Positions 34,327 to 46,114 of a stretch of 64,000 bases of DNA are shown here, piece by piece; positions within the stretch are counted from its first letter, which is position 1, and each line of letters starts with the position of its first letter. The DNA is from Monosiga brevicollis MX1 (taxonomy: Eukaryota; Opisthokonta; Choanoflagellata; Craspedida; Salpingoecidae): contig NW_001865039.1 of NCBI RefSeq assembly GCF_000002865.3, forward strand, positions 554,527 to 618,526. The letters run 5' to 3'. The notes beneath the pieces were generated by a model. The model was not told where the DNA came from, ran no database searches, and was given only the letters and a program-made list of their open reading frames with translations. Position numbers and translations under genes: made by a program.

Positions 34327-36276
34327 ATGGTAAGGGCGCCTGGAAAACGTGTGCCTTGGTTAAATGGCGGGACGGATGTGCGCACATGCCCTTGTCTTTC
34401 CTCTGCAACGCGTGGCCCCTTCATCATGCTCTCCGTGGACGCTTGCGAGGTAGCTGCGACGCCAGGTGCGCGAGCGCCGCGAGTTCCTGTACCGCAAGTC
34501 GGTCGAGGACAAGGACAAGGCCATTCACGAGAAGAAGCAGCGTCTCAAAGCAGCTCTTGACGGTGAGGGAATTCAAGACTGGGGCCTGGTCTTAGCCTTT
34601 TCACGACACGGGGGTCCTCAACGTGGTCCACCCGTGTGTCGCTTATGCTAACTAACGATCGGCCTTGTTACCTGGGGGCTCGGCAACTGTAGCTGGCAAG
34701 TCCATCCCGTCAGACCTGCGCGGCGAAGCAGCAGAGTTGCAAAAGAAGCTCGACTACGATGACCAGAACACCAATTGTACGCCTGCCGCCGCATCGCTCA
34801 GTTTAGCCATCTGCTCTCCTCCACTGCCACCGCGTGGCTGCTCAGCCTCCGTATCGCGGTCTCGCACTTGTTTTCGAGCCTCACGTCTTGGTCAATCTCC
34901 GTCTGTTTCATGGCAATGCAGCCTACAAGGATGTTCGCGATGACGAGTACCGCTGGGCCGGTTCCAAGGATCCCAAGGTCATGTTGACAACGTCTCGTGA
35001 CCCCAGCAGCCGCCTTAAGCAATTCGCCAAGGTCAGCGGCATGCTACCTGCAGAGCCTCGTGCGCTGATAAATTATCAAGAAACTGGATTCTCACATGTC
35101 ATGCTTGGGTTTGCGCTCGGCTGGGCCTGCTGGCTTGGTTGCACCAGGAGCTCAAGTTGATCTTTCCCAACTCTCAACGGCTCAATCGTGGTGGTCATGT
35201 CATGTCGGAGGTTTGTCCGGCTTTGCCTCGTGTTTGCGGCCATGCACTAGGCATGGGTGCGGCATTCTTGTGCATTTATAGCCTGCCAGGGAACCGCCAC
35301 AAGGCATCCAGTCTCACCTGCAAACTACCGTTTACTTTCTGCCCCTCTTCTGCTTCTTTTTTTTTTTTTTTTTTTTTTTAAGATGGTGGACGTGTGCCGT
35401 GCCAATGACGTGACTGATCTTGTCATTGTTCACGAGCATCGTGGCCAGCCTGGTACGTGCAATTTCTCCTTGAAACTAACTGCTCATGTGCTTTTTGTTG
35501 TGTGCAATTTGCGTGTTTCCTTTTTTTACCACATGCTCACATTGCATGACCTTGTTGGCACTGCGGGTTGCTGCGGGTTGCTGTGCGTTGTGCTCAACCA
35601 ATGGTGAACAGACGGTTTGATTGTGTCCCATCTTCCTTATGGACCTACGGCATACTTTCAGCTGGCCAATGTGGTGATGCGTCACGACATTCCAAACGCA
35701 GGCACCATGTCCGAGGCCTTTCCGCACTTGATCTTCCATGGCTTTAGCACCGCCTTGGGCGAACGTGCGACCTCCATTTTGAAATACCTCTTTCCTGTGC
35801 CAAAGGATGAGAGCAAGCGAGTCATCACCTTTGCCAACGACGCCGATTTCATCTCCTTCCGGTGCGGTGATGCACGTGCAACATCTTGTGCCCGTATTCG
35901 GAATGCAAGCGTGGGTCTGAAGCTCATGACGTGCACACCACGCGCCTTTGACTGCAGGCATCACGTGTACACCAAAAAGGGCAAGGAGGTTGAGCTGGCG
36001 GAGATTGGCCCTCGTTTTGAGATGAAGCGTACGTGGAAGCTTTGGCAGCTTTGTCCCGCATGGGTGTATTTTTTTCCTTTTGGTCGCCTTGGCACAGGTG
36101 CAACCTCGACGTGCTGCTCACGTACCTGCCTGCATGCTGCATTTGCACGCCTATGTTCCGCTCTTCTGGCACTAGTGTATCAAATCTCCCTGGGCACGGC
36201 CGATCAGCCTGATGCTGACAAGGAATGGGTCTCCAAGCCGTACCTTCACACCGCCAAGAAGAAAAAATACTTGTAA
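34327..36276 (+). CDS. IMP4: U3 snoRNP protein IMP4 (Brix domain)
   Basis: Nine exons: 34327-34329, 34454-34562, 34693-34776, 34922-35031, 35148-35210, 35383-35452, 35612-35861, 35958-36028 and 36176-36276; 286 residues, close to human IMP4 (291). Exon 1 contributes only the ATG; exon 2 starts LRRQVRERREFLYRKS, matching the animal start MLRREARLRREYLYRK. Diagnostic stretches are DDEYRWAGSKDPKVMLTTSR, DPSSRLKQFAKELKLIFPNS, VTDLVIVHEHRGQP, GLIVSHLPYGPTAYFQLANV, VVMRHDIP, YLFPVPKD and HHVYTKKG; the C-terminus is lysine-rich. IMP4 bridges U3 snoRNA and pre-18S rRNA in the small-subunit processome in the nucleolus (family knowledge). Confidence 0.97.
35357..35380. repeat. poly-T tract at IMP4 splice acceptor
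   Basis: About 23 T directly before the acceptor AAG at 35380-35382, an extreme polypyrimidine tract of the intron 35211-35382. Confidence 0.9.
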
Positions 36277-37234
36277 CCGGGTCCTCTGCACAGTATCATG
36301 AGAATGTTTTCCTTTGTCGCCTTGAATCTTGTCCTTGGTTTGACTTTTGTGCCCTGAGGGCACCCTGCTCGTGTTCAAGGCCGTTGTTGTCTTGCCCTCT
36401 GTTCCTCTTCCCACGACCGCGGGGGTGGTAGACATCGACGCCCGTTTCCGTTATTGTCACTGCGTTCACCCCTTTCATATCCAACACAGTCTGCCACCGT
36501 GATCCAAAATCTACATCCCCACGCGCACCCCAGTCCCGTTTGCTACCATCTGTCATCCACCGTTCCAAGTGTCAGCGTGTCATCTTTTGTTACAAGCAAC
36601 CACAGCCAAACCTCCCCCCCTCCTAACCGTCCAACGGCATGGGCTGTTTTATCAGCACAACAATAACTTCACAAAATGCCGCAATAACATTGACCAGGAC
36701 CAAGACGTTTGTTAAAGCCTGCGACATCTGCTCATCGATCAGCACCATCAAGTCGGCTCAAGGTCCAAAACACCCAGACACTTTTTTGTTTTGGGTGGTG
36801 GCTACTCCCCATTTTCCGTTACCTCCGGTGCTCCTCTGCTCCTGCTACTGTGCTGCCGCCTGTCTGCCGCCCCCGCCGCCGCCGCTGCTGCTGCTGCTGC
36901 TGTGGCGTGGCGCTTGTGGGATCCAACAACACACCATTGGATGGATCGATAGCATTTCCGATATTGACATTCTCTGTCCTCTCGAGTGTGGGGTGGTTTT
37001 AGACTTCAGCAGCCTGGTCAAGCCCCTTGCTTCCAGTGCAGGCTTTGAAAACTCGGTCTCCGAACAAGGCGGCGAGACACCGCTCTCCAGATATCGTTCA
37101 AGCCTTCATTCTGGCCTTGATGAGCCACCGATCTTTGATTTCCACGGGACGGTGCAAAACAGCTCATCTCAACCACGCACACGCTCTGGCCTTGTGTGCT
37201 GTATGATTCCAGGCACAGGTCCAAGTACGATTCA
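36277..37234. other. intergenic region after IMP4
   Basis: About 960 bp. A plus-strand open frame from 36639 crosses it but has low-complexity Pro/Leu stretches from (CCG)n/(CTG)n DNA near 36860-36900 and resembles no family, so I do not call it. The part just before 37235 would be the upstream region of the next gene. Confidence 0.5.
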
Positions 37235-38041
37235 ATGTATGATTCCACGCACGAACAAGCAGACGCCATGCCTCAGTCTACCGTGCAGCCAGCAGCGGTC
37301 CCTGAGGATGGTTCCCTGAGCGATGTCAAAGTCGCTCTGCTGGATAATGTCATGCGCACGCAGCGTCACATGTCAGACGACAGGCTGCGGATCCTGGCTC
37401 ACACAGAGGTGGAGCACCTCAAGAGCGCCCCACAGGTGAAAGACAATCGCCGTGCCGCGATCAAGTACAACTGGAGTGATCATGCACTTCGTGTGCGCGA
37501 TGGCGATTATAAGGTGTTTCGCCGATTTCTGCGGCGCAGCCTGACGCACTTTCACGACCAAGAACAGGCCGATGCCTTGTTTCTCGACTACAGGACTGCT
37601 CGCCGTTGTTGCCAGCAAAACGCACAGCAAGCGCAAACACGAGCACGAAGGCGCGCCAAAAAGCAAACCAGCTCACCGTACAGTCCTACCACCCCGAACC
37701 CGATTGACGGTGCCGACCCCGCTACTTCCATGTCCAGCAATCCCAGGCCCGCCGCGCGCTCAAGAGCTTCCAGTGCCCGAACCGCGCATACACGCACCTC
37801 CACTTCTCGTTCTAGTCCCGTGCCTTCGTCATCCTCCTCTCGATCTTTGCGCACCCGGTCCAAGCCCAAAGAGAGCTCTTCGGCCGATCGCCTAGCCCTG
37901 ACTCGGAAAGCCATGATGCTGCACAACAATCATGACAACAATATTGCACGCACCCGCGATATTGTGCCGCAAGGCTCCGAGTCACGTTTTGAACTGCTCA
38001 CCACGGCATTCTTCCCCTTCCCCGCTGACAACTTTGGCTAG
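37235..38041 (+). CDS. unrecognised basic protein, single exon
   Basis: 268 residues if the ATG at 37235 is used; a second in-frame ATG lies at 37268, and the open frame reaches back a little further without an ATG. Residues about 30-130 look folded (VALLDNVMRTQRHMSDDRLR, HTEVEHLKSAPQVKD, YKVFRRFLRRSLTHFHDQEQ). Then comes a basic, Arg/Ser-rich and Pro-rich low-complexity region with many SR-like pairs. No signal peptide or membrane segment. Reading length and codon use argue for a real gene, but I recognise no domain and propose no function. Confidence 0.55.
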   Translation: MYDSTHEQADAMPQSTVQPAAVPEDGSLSDVKVALLDNVMRTQRHMSDDRLRILAHTEVEHLKSAPQVKDNRRAAIKYNWSDHALRVRDGDYKVFRRFLRRSLTHFHDQEQADALFLDYRTARRCCQQNAQQAQTRARRRAKKQTSSPYSPTTPNPIDGADPATSMSSNPRPAARSRASSARTAHTRTSTSRSSPVPSSSSSRSLRTRSKPKESSSADRLALTRKAMMLHNNHDNNIARTRDIVPQGSESRFELLTTAFFPFPADNFG

Positions 38042-38124
38042 CCCCGTGCTTGCAGTTTCCGTCAGTGGTCGATGCTGCAGCCGCAACACGTATTTTTCTC
38101 ATCTTCTTTGGCTTCTGCCTCTGC

Positions 38125-38159
<35 letters not shown>

Positions 38160-38839
38160 CGACCTGCCGTTCTTGCCGCCCCTACGTAACGAGAGAAAAG
38201 TTTGGTGCAGCCCCTCGAACAGCTTTTCAAGTATGGACGCTCTTCGCACACTGTTTCAAACGAATCTTGGCCTTCTTAGCTAGACTGGCTGGACCTGATG
38301 AACTCAAATGCATCCGCCAGAGAATAAAATATCGAGATGCTTGAGTTTTAATTTTTTTTTTGTTCATCATACTTTTCGTTATAGCTTTCCCCTTGAGTTC
38401 TTTTTCCTTCTCCACTTCACTTTGATTTTGATCAGTCTCGGAAATCGAGTAATTCCTTCACATGTGGGCCTGGACAGAGCGATCAGAGAGATAGAGGAGG
38501 TGAAGGTTGGAAAAAGTGAATGGGCGACAGAGGTGATATTATCAAGAGGAAGGAATTGTCTGACGTCGACGAGGTGTGAAGGAGGAATAAAACTGGTGAC
38601 TCCATGTAATTGCTTGCTGAAAGTTGAATCAAGATCCTAAAGTCACAAGTGAGCCACAAGGAGCAGATGGCGACTGAACGTGTAAGCTTTCAAAGCGGAG
38701 ACCATGATTTTGGTTGGCAGGCCAAGTGATTCCCGCCCTGACAAACTTGAAATCAGAAATCAATTACATTCGAGTGTCTCTTATTTCTGAGCTTTCTAAG
38801 CCACGTCCGGCCAAACGGTCAACGGGCGAGGAAAACTTG
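38042..38839. other. convergent intergenic region
   Basis: About 800 bp between two convergent 3' ends, A/T-richer than average, with a CT run at 38127-38160. No gene seen. Confidence 0.6.
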
Positions 38840-41494
38840 CTAATCGGCGGAACCATTTGGGTAGTTGGGATGAGCCTTCTTGACTTGATCAATAGCATTG
38901 TCCGAGGGTGCGTGCGTAAACGCCGGGCCCGCCGAGTAAGGGTCCATGTTAGCTTGCGTTCCAGACACGGCTAGCATTGATGGCCAAAATGGTGGGGCCG
39001 CCTGCACAAATTTGGGCTGGCCCACAGGGGTCGGGCCCGCCCCACTCATCTGTGGCGCCAAATGTGGGTAACCATAACCTGGTTGGAACGCGGGCGGTAT
39101 GCCTTGCAACGACGCATGGCCCAGCGGCATGGGGGCACCGTGATTCTGTTGTCCATGCAGGTGGTACATGGCTGGCATGGTGGGCATTTGTTGGAGAAAC
39201 GTGGCATTTGTCGGCATGTTGTGGTTGCGTGGCGAGCCACCAGCGGGCTCCACAGACCCCATAATGTGTTGGTTCTCGTGCTGCACCACTGCTACAAAGG
39301 TGGGAAATCGCTGCCCGCAGAGGCGGCAAGCGTGAGATCCCAGGCCATGTGAGTTGTTGCGAACATGATTGCCTCCGTCGTTCTGCTTGGATAGTTTATG
39401 CATGATCAGGTGCTGCTCCAAACTGCGCTGTTTGCGAAACGTCTTGCTACAGGTCGCGACGGGGCACACAAAGGAACCCTCTTCAACATGCGTTCGAAGA
39501 TGCAGACTGAGTTGATCCTATTGGCAAAGCAAGCAAGGATAGTTGGTTGAAAAGTGGGTGCAGTTGGCCAGCGATCAAGCAGACCCTACATTGGCCAGTC
39601 AAACAGACCTTGCGGTAGAAATCCCGGCCACAAATGCCGCAGCGAAAATCGTATTTCTCTGCGTGGGATTTGAGATGCCTAAGGCCGTGTTCAGGGCCGC
39701 GCGACGTTAGCTTGGTTGCACCAAGAAGGATACAAAAGAGCATTGAGAGCAAAAACACACCGATTCAAGTGGGATTTGCGCTGGTAGCTGCGCGAGCACA
39801 CAGGGCACACGTAGCGACCTGTATCATCAACCACAGACTGGGAGGCGTTGGTACCAGGAGCCTGGGAGCCCGAGTCTTGGATATCGCTAGAGTTGTGACT
39901 GCTGGTGCCATCACCGTGCTCTTCTCGGCCATTGCTGCCTGAGTGACTGCTTTCTTGATCACTGTTTTCCTCGCTGCCCCGCCCACTTTGACTCGTCGAC
40001 TGAACGAGGCTCTGTCCCCCGCTCGGTAGACTGCTGCTGGTGTTGCTATGTTGATGGCTGCGTGTGTCACCCGAGCTACCTGTGCCGCTGCCGGTTCCGC
40101 TTTCGCTGGTGACGCGTTGGCTCGAGGTGTTGGTGGACGTGGTCTGATCGTTGCCGCTGCTCGAGTCGTCCTTGGTGGTATCTGTGTTGTCACCTATACC
40201 AGGTAGGTTATTTGGACGAGGCAGCTTGCTGGAAACTCGGGCCTGCTGCGGGCTTGCATGGGCGTGGTCCAACGGCGGCGTGGAACTGTGCTGGTATGAC
40301 GTTGAAGATGAATCCTTGGTCTGATCGCCAGTTTCTGAACTATTGCTTGATGTATTTTCCGGTGTCACGCGAACATGGACGCCATTGGTACCATGTGGAT
40401 TGTGCTCGAGACTGGTACTTCGTGTAGCGCGGTGATGGCGAATGAGGGCATCTCCACTGTCACTTGAGTTGTTGCCACTGCCGCTGCGGTCCTCGTGGCT
40501 ACCACTGCGGTCTGTGACACTGCTGCCACTGTGAAGGCTGCTTGAGTCTTGATTGCTGCCGCGCAAGCTGCTGCTGTTCGTCCCACTTGGCGCCGCACCA
40601 GGTCGCGTCTTGCCAACGCGAGGCCGATCAGAGCCTGATCCTGACCCAGACCCTGAGCCAACACCAGACCCCGAGCCCGAACCAAAGTTGGTAACCGTGC
40701 CCGTGCCCGAGCCCGAGCCTGAGCCTGAACCAAAGTTGGTACCGGATCCCGAGGGAAAGGTGTTGGCGCTATCATCCTTGGCACTTTGCGACGAGATGGA
40801 GCTGTCCGGCTGCGCATTGAAGAGGCTGGGTTCGAACACCAAGTCTGTTTGCGTTCCGCGGGAAACGACAGGTCGATTGCTGCGATGCGAATCACTGGAG
40901 TTGGACCCGTTTTCCGTTGAATGTGAGCTTGAAGACTCGTCACTTTCTAGCTGATGAATGTCACCGCCTACCAGCAAAGTGAGCGAGGAAACTGGTGATT
41001 CAATGTTTAAAAGTCGCCCAAACATGTAACAGCGCCTTGCGAGATTAAAAAAAAATAAGAATGATAATAATAATCCAGGCAAAGCATAAACTGACTCGTG
41101 TCGGTTTCGTTGGAGTTGGAGCCAGCAGGTCTTTTGATTGGCGGGTTAACTAGAGGGGTGGCACACGTGAGCGCGAACCGTCGATTAAGGTCCCCATGAA
41201 AGAGCAAGGGTGCGTGTTGGTAACGAGCACAAAGAAGCAACAGGGGGGGGGGGGGGGGGGAAGCAAGAAAAAGAAGGATGAAGCGTTGTGGGAGCTGACA
41301 ATGTTTTCCCCAACAGCGCGTCGGGCATTCGACGTACAAGATGGGATGGAGGTATGTCTTGCCGGCAATGAGACTAGGCTTGCAGTGGTCACGACTGGCA
41401 TGGCCAAAGTTGTAGGCGGACATTGCAAAGGGGAGACGGAGGTGGCAGCTAACACAGTCTTGGCGCGCTTGGCGGGTCCCTCAGGACTTGACAT
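38840..41494 (-). CDS. four-finger C2H2 zinc-finger protein with Ser/Gly-rich N-terminus
   Basis: Exons 41494-41338, 41149-41096, 40967-39761, 39678-39609 and 39517-38840 join in phase to 721 residues. The first ~450 residues are disordered: Ser/Asn/Asp/Gly-rich, including pure GSGSGSG runs near 40600-40750. Four C2H2 fingers follow: YVCPVCSRSYQRKSHLNRHL (then KSH), FRCGICGRDFYRKDQLSLHL (RTH), FVCPVATCSKTFRKQRSLEQ (HLIMH, with a three-residue Cys spacing) and HACRLCGQRFPTFVAVVQHE (NQH). Two of the fingers are split by introns. The tail is Met/Pro/Gln/His-rich. Probably a DNA-binding transcription factor; no orthologue is recognised. Exon 1 is inferred from phase and a strong GTACGT donor. Confidence 0.82.
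41243..41260. repeat. poly-G tract in zinc-finger gene intron 1
   Basis: 18 consecutive G on the plus strand, inside intron 41337-41150. Confidence 0.9.
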
Positions 41495-43266
41495 GAGGAC
41501 GGTTGTTACACAAACACAGCGCGCGCGTGGATGGCGTGCTGCTAAGTGCTAATGGGCCGATGCAAAGTCCAGGATGGTTGTGCGCGGCACAAGGACGCGC
41601 CACGCCAGTTGAGAGGGTGATGAAGTTGGGCCGTAAGTCCAAAGGAGTGGGCCACCAAAGGCGGTAACGGGATGGTGGCAGAGTGAGAAAAGGAGAAAGG
41701 TTGACGATGCCAATTGCTCATCAACAGCGCCTGTGAACGGGAAGGTGTGCAAACGAACAGCTCTTCGCTGCCGTTGCCGAAGCGCGGGTCAACCCTTTTT
41801 ACAAAGGGATTTGCTGAGCCCACTGTCGTCAGAGTTTACCGACAAACAACCAGGATGGCCACAAGGGCTCAAATCGCGGGGCGGAGGTTGTGATGTGACG
41901 ATAAAGGTTAAGAAGTTGAGGAGCGATGCCAAACGAGATGGGTTCAGGCCGTCAAGAAATCGTGCAGATGAAAGCGAGTAGATGGAAGACGGGCGAGGGA
42001 AGAAATTGGCAGCCACAGCTGTCAAGTTGAAGCGCCAAGAGGAAAGAGGCAGAAGGGGAAGCAGGCGGCCAAACGCATTGGCACGTCCCAATGGCATCGC
42101 GCTGAGGCTCAAAGGTGGTAACGCGCTTTTGGTGCATCCCGGATGCCCTCCCCATGACCGTCGCCATGTCAGCGGTAATGGATCCTGAGGCAAGAGCCGG
42201 CATGGCCCACCTCAGGTTGCACCGGCCATCCGACATGACTGTCGCACAAGGTTTTGGAAGAAAATGCCAGTGGTGCGGGCCAACTGGCTGCCATTTCGCT
42301 TGATCCCCATTACCTTCCCCATTACCCTTCCCCATGCCGGACATCCTTGGGAGGATAGTTTCAGTGATGGGATAGTGTGATTGTGATCACAATTTAAACC
42401 TCTGGCGTCGAGAAAGATGACCTCCCAACAGAAATCGAGGGTAACACTGTCATCAGGAGTGTGGTGTGCGATAGAGACGAGACCACAGAGAAAGAGACAG
42501 AGACAATGAGACAAAGAAAGAGACACAGACAGAGGAAGAGACTCAGACTCAGACTCAGACTCATACTCAAACTCAGATACTAGACTCAGACACACACTCA
42601 GACACAGACACACACTCAGACACAGACACAGGCACAGGCACAGACACAGACACAGACACAGACACAGACACAGGCACAGACACAGATACAGAGACAGACA
42701 CAGACACAGATACAGAGACAGACACAGGATACAGACACAGACACAGATACAGAGACAGACACAGATACAGAGACAGATAAGACACAGGACACAGACACAG
42801 ATAAGACACAGACACAGACTCGCTAGACACAGACTCAGACACAAAAGATCGATCACGCGCTTGAATGGAGAAACTCATGAAGAGAGAAGATCCCACGCTT
42901 GAAGTTCTTTTGGGGTAAAAAAATTGAACCAAAGAGAACCCCTTGCAAAAAGGGGTTCCATTGCGGGCTGTAGAGGATGAACTCGGCTGCTGAGTACGTA
43001 ACTTTAAGGATGCCAGCTGGTGATATTGGGTGACATTACGACAACAATCAACGAAATCAATTCACATGCATCCGGATGTGTGTCCAATAAACAAGCAAAA
43101 GCAAGCGGCTGTGCCTTTCCTCAAGGCCAAGTCAGGTCCACGCATAGAGTGCAGGATTTCAAACGGCTCTCATCAGCCAAACGCGTGCAGAAAAAAAAAA
43201 GGGTAGGTCGCTTAGCTACCATCTCGCTGTGTTCCAGTTTTTGACCGAGGCGACAGGTAGAGCGAA
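41495..43266. other. intergenic region, zinc-finger gene / WDR12
   Basis: 1.8 kb between the start of the zinc-finger gene and the 3' end of WDR12. No coding exon is recognised. It holds the long ACAGAC-type array at 42482-42842 and short purine runs. Confidence 0.6.
42482..42842. repeat. imperfect (GACACA)n array
   Basis: About 360 bp of GACACA, GACTCA and GATACA units with interspersed GAGACA. Units are hexameric but the array is heavily mutated; all three frames on both strands give repetitive Ser/Val/Cys/Leu or Asp/Thr strings, so its long open frames are not genes. Confidence 0.95.
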
Positions 43267-46114
43267 TTATTGCACAGACTCTGTGTGAAAGGCGTGGACT
43301 CGCTTAGAGGCGCCACCCGCAAACAATGCCGATGGCGTCCAGGTCAGTGCCAGCATGCGATATGAATCAACACGCTCCGTTCCACGCGGCACCTCGGCTG
43401 CTGGTACGCGCAAGTTGTGCAGAGGCATTCGGGTGCTGCAAAGGTGTGCATGCGACAAGATGCGGTGAGGGCAGCAACAAGGTAGTAAGGGTCCACAATA
43501 GCTCGGCCTGTTTGAGCGCCTGGGCATACGAAATCCCATCGGTCCCCACGCTCAACCAATACTCTAAAATGGCACCCAGTCCTGTCGACCAAACCCATAC
43601 GCGACGGCATGCATACCTGCGACGGTCCCAGATTTTAATGGGGTAGGCCATTTCAAGATTGACAATGGCCTCGTCGCCGCACACGGCCACCTGCAGCCAC
43701 GTAGTGGAGAGGAGAGGAGTGAAGTGGAGAGGGTGGCAGGATGCCAGTGTCCAGTGAGCAGGCCCAAGACATGGAAAACGGTTGGGAGCCGTTGCTTCAC
43801 AAAGCGGGGCCCATCATAAAACAAAATTGAAACAAATACAAGAGAAGGGTGTTCTGCAGCAACAAGAATGTAAAAAGTATTTCCCACCTGGTAGGCGTTG
43901 GTAGGATTAAAAGCAACGGCGTGGGCCGGGCCAGTAAAACTGCGCAGCACTGTTGTACCCGACGTGCCTCCCGCCGTTCGGAAATCGTAGAGGCGTGCAG
44001 CACCGTCCACGTCGGCCGTGGCCACCGTCAGATGCTCCGCGTTGCCTTGATGCACGGCCACGCCATGGCCAGTTTTGGCGCCAACCTGTGTCATCTTGAG
44101 CTTGCCTGCCTCAACATCCCACTGACGCACAGCGTGGTCACCGCCAACGCTGCAGCAAATAAACATTAGATAGTGGGATACGAAATGGTTCCATCGAGAG
44201 TGGCAGACAATGGTGGGAAAAAAAGAGCCAAGCCAAGATGCCAGTTGTGGCCCCCTCGAGGAAAATTAGAACACGACAACCTCTAGGGCCCTAGCTCTTT
44301 GGAACGCCCTACGCGTACCTGTACAAGGTGTCGACTGAGGCCCATGCCATGTCATGGACAACGCTTCCAGAGCCATGAAGATGGCCCAGTGGAGCCTTGA
44401 GCTGAACTTCGTTGTACAAGCTATCCACCTTGCGACGCTTGTTGCCCGGCGCTGAGTCCAAATCATCAGCATCTGGCACTACGGGTGGGTGGACATAGTC
44501 TTTGGGGTGAGACTCATCGAGTTCACCCTCAAGAATTGTTGACACGCCCAACGACATTCCCTCCCAGCTCAAGTGGCCACTGTGGGTTCTCGAAGGCAAG
44601 CCTGCGCTTTAAAGTAACAGAGCCCACGTACCACAAGACCAGAGAAAAATTTCGTGGTCCCAGCTTCCTGAGGCCACAATGTTGCCAGTTGGCTGCGCTG
44701 CCACGCACTGCACGGTGCCACGATGGCCCAGCCCCACCAACACACTACACAAAGGAGGAATGGGTGCCAAGCATTCAACAGGAAGAACGAGTGACGTTTC
44801 GACGCCAATGAGTGATGGGGCTTTACATCCCCAAGTCCTGACCGCGACGACGCAAAGACAGAAGAAATGCCTAACAGACCGTGACTCAGTTTCGCGATGC
44901 TGCCATATCCGCACGGCCTGGTCCATGCCACCCGTTGCCACATCGACACCTAGCATACACACACGGAATGGGAAGAGGGTGGGGTGAATTCAAACATGCG
45001 GCACATTCGTGGGTAGAGAGAAAAGAGGTTGGGGCGAAACGTGAGGTTTGTGTGTGGCAGAGAAGGAAGGAGCTGTGACCAGGCTATGACCAAATACGCA
45101 CTCTCGCTATGATCTGTTGTGATGAAATCAACACCCAGCACGGGACGGGTGTGACCCTGCAACACACGCTCGCACTCGGTGCGCTTAGGCAGCCAGAGGC
45201 GCCCTGGTTCACGTCGAGGGCACATGCCGGCGGTGAGGTGCAGTTCAGCATTGTTAGATGGGAAAAAACCAAAAAATGTCAGGACCTCGTGCTTACCATG
45301 GTGATCATAGCTGGCCGTGGCTAGCCATTCCTGGCCGTTGACGCTGGTGCTTGCCAAGCCACCCACCCAATCCTCGTGGGGCATGGAAGGCCCGGGCTGG
45401 GGCGGGGGCATGGCCAGCGTGTACTCGACCTTGATGATGGCTTCCTTTGGACGTGTGGCCACAGCGGGGAATGGGAGGATGGCAAGACACAGAAGGGCGC
45501 ATATTTGAGAACAGATTGTGTGCAAAAAACTTGTTTGAAGGGGTTGCAAGCGCAGCCAAGGGCTGACGTACGGCGCCATCTTTCTGTGACTGAAGGACAT
45601 GATCGAGCAGAGAGGAACGCAAATATTCATGTTCGATCAAAAAATCAAAGGGTTTGGGTGGATCTAGCCGCGGGCGCAACATAAACACAGGGTCAGCATC
45701 ACGGCCACGGATAGAGTGCGCCGACACGCTTGGCAAGCATGCTGGTCTGTGCACTCTCGGGCCCGAATCCCCTGGGCGTGTGTGTCGAGTGCTTCATGTT
45801 CGAGCCTCGACTACTCGTGCTGGACGAATGCGGGCGAGGTAAGGGGCGGTGGACCAAGGAACACACCAAGATCGAGCATGGAGTTGATCAGTGAGCTCAG
45901 GCCGCGACGCCGCAAGTTTGCCGGGACTGCAATCGGGGCCGACGTCACCACATAGCTGTTGGAGAACCGGGGACATGAGTGAGACAAGCACGCAATGCAC
46001 GCGCGTGGGTTACACTTTTTTTATGCAAAGGAAGAAAAGGAAGACGTACCGCTTGGGCAGGGTGGTGAATAGGCTGATACGCAGCTCTTGACCCGTCTCG
46101 TCAGCGGAAGCCAT
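43267..46114 (-). CDS. WDR12: ribosome biogenesis protein WDR12 (Ytm1)
   Basis: Eleven exons: 46114-46050, 45955-45867, 45663-45572, 45444-45297, 45203-45102, 44949-44880, 44744-44640, 44579-44319, 44149-43888, 43690-43617 and 43435-43267; 478 residues, all phases matching. An N-terminal NLE domain ([37 protein letters not shown]) precedes WD40 repeats ([47 protein letters not shown] with [33 protein letters not shown]). The basic NKRRKVD insert between blades matches RPRKKQK in human WDR12. WDR12 with PES1 and BOP1 forms the PeBoW complex needed for 60S pre-rRNA processing (family knowledge). Confidence 0.95.

Noticed and set aside
36639-37319. 226-residue plus-strand frame starting MGCFIS, with an N-myristoylation-like start
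   Set aside because: Low-complexity Pro/Leu from CCG/CTG runs, no domain, and it overlaps the better-supported frame starting at 37235.
38949-39329. Long alternative frames across the zinc-finger gene 3' exon
   Set aside because: Shadows of the real frame, which carries the C2H2 motifs.
42212-42932. Overlapping minus-strand frames of Ser/Val/Cys/Leu repeats
   Set aside because: Pure translation of the GACACA array; every frame is open because the repeat lacks stops.
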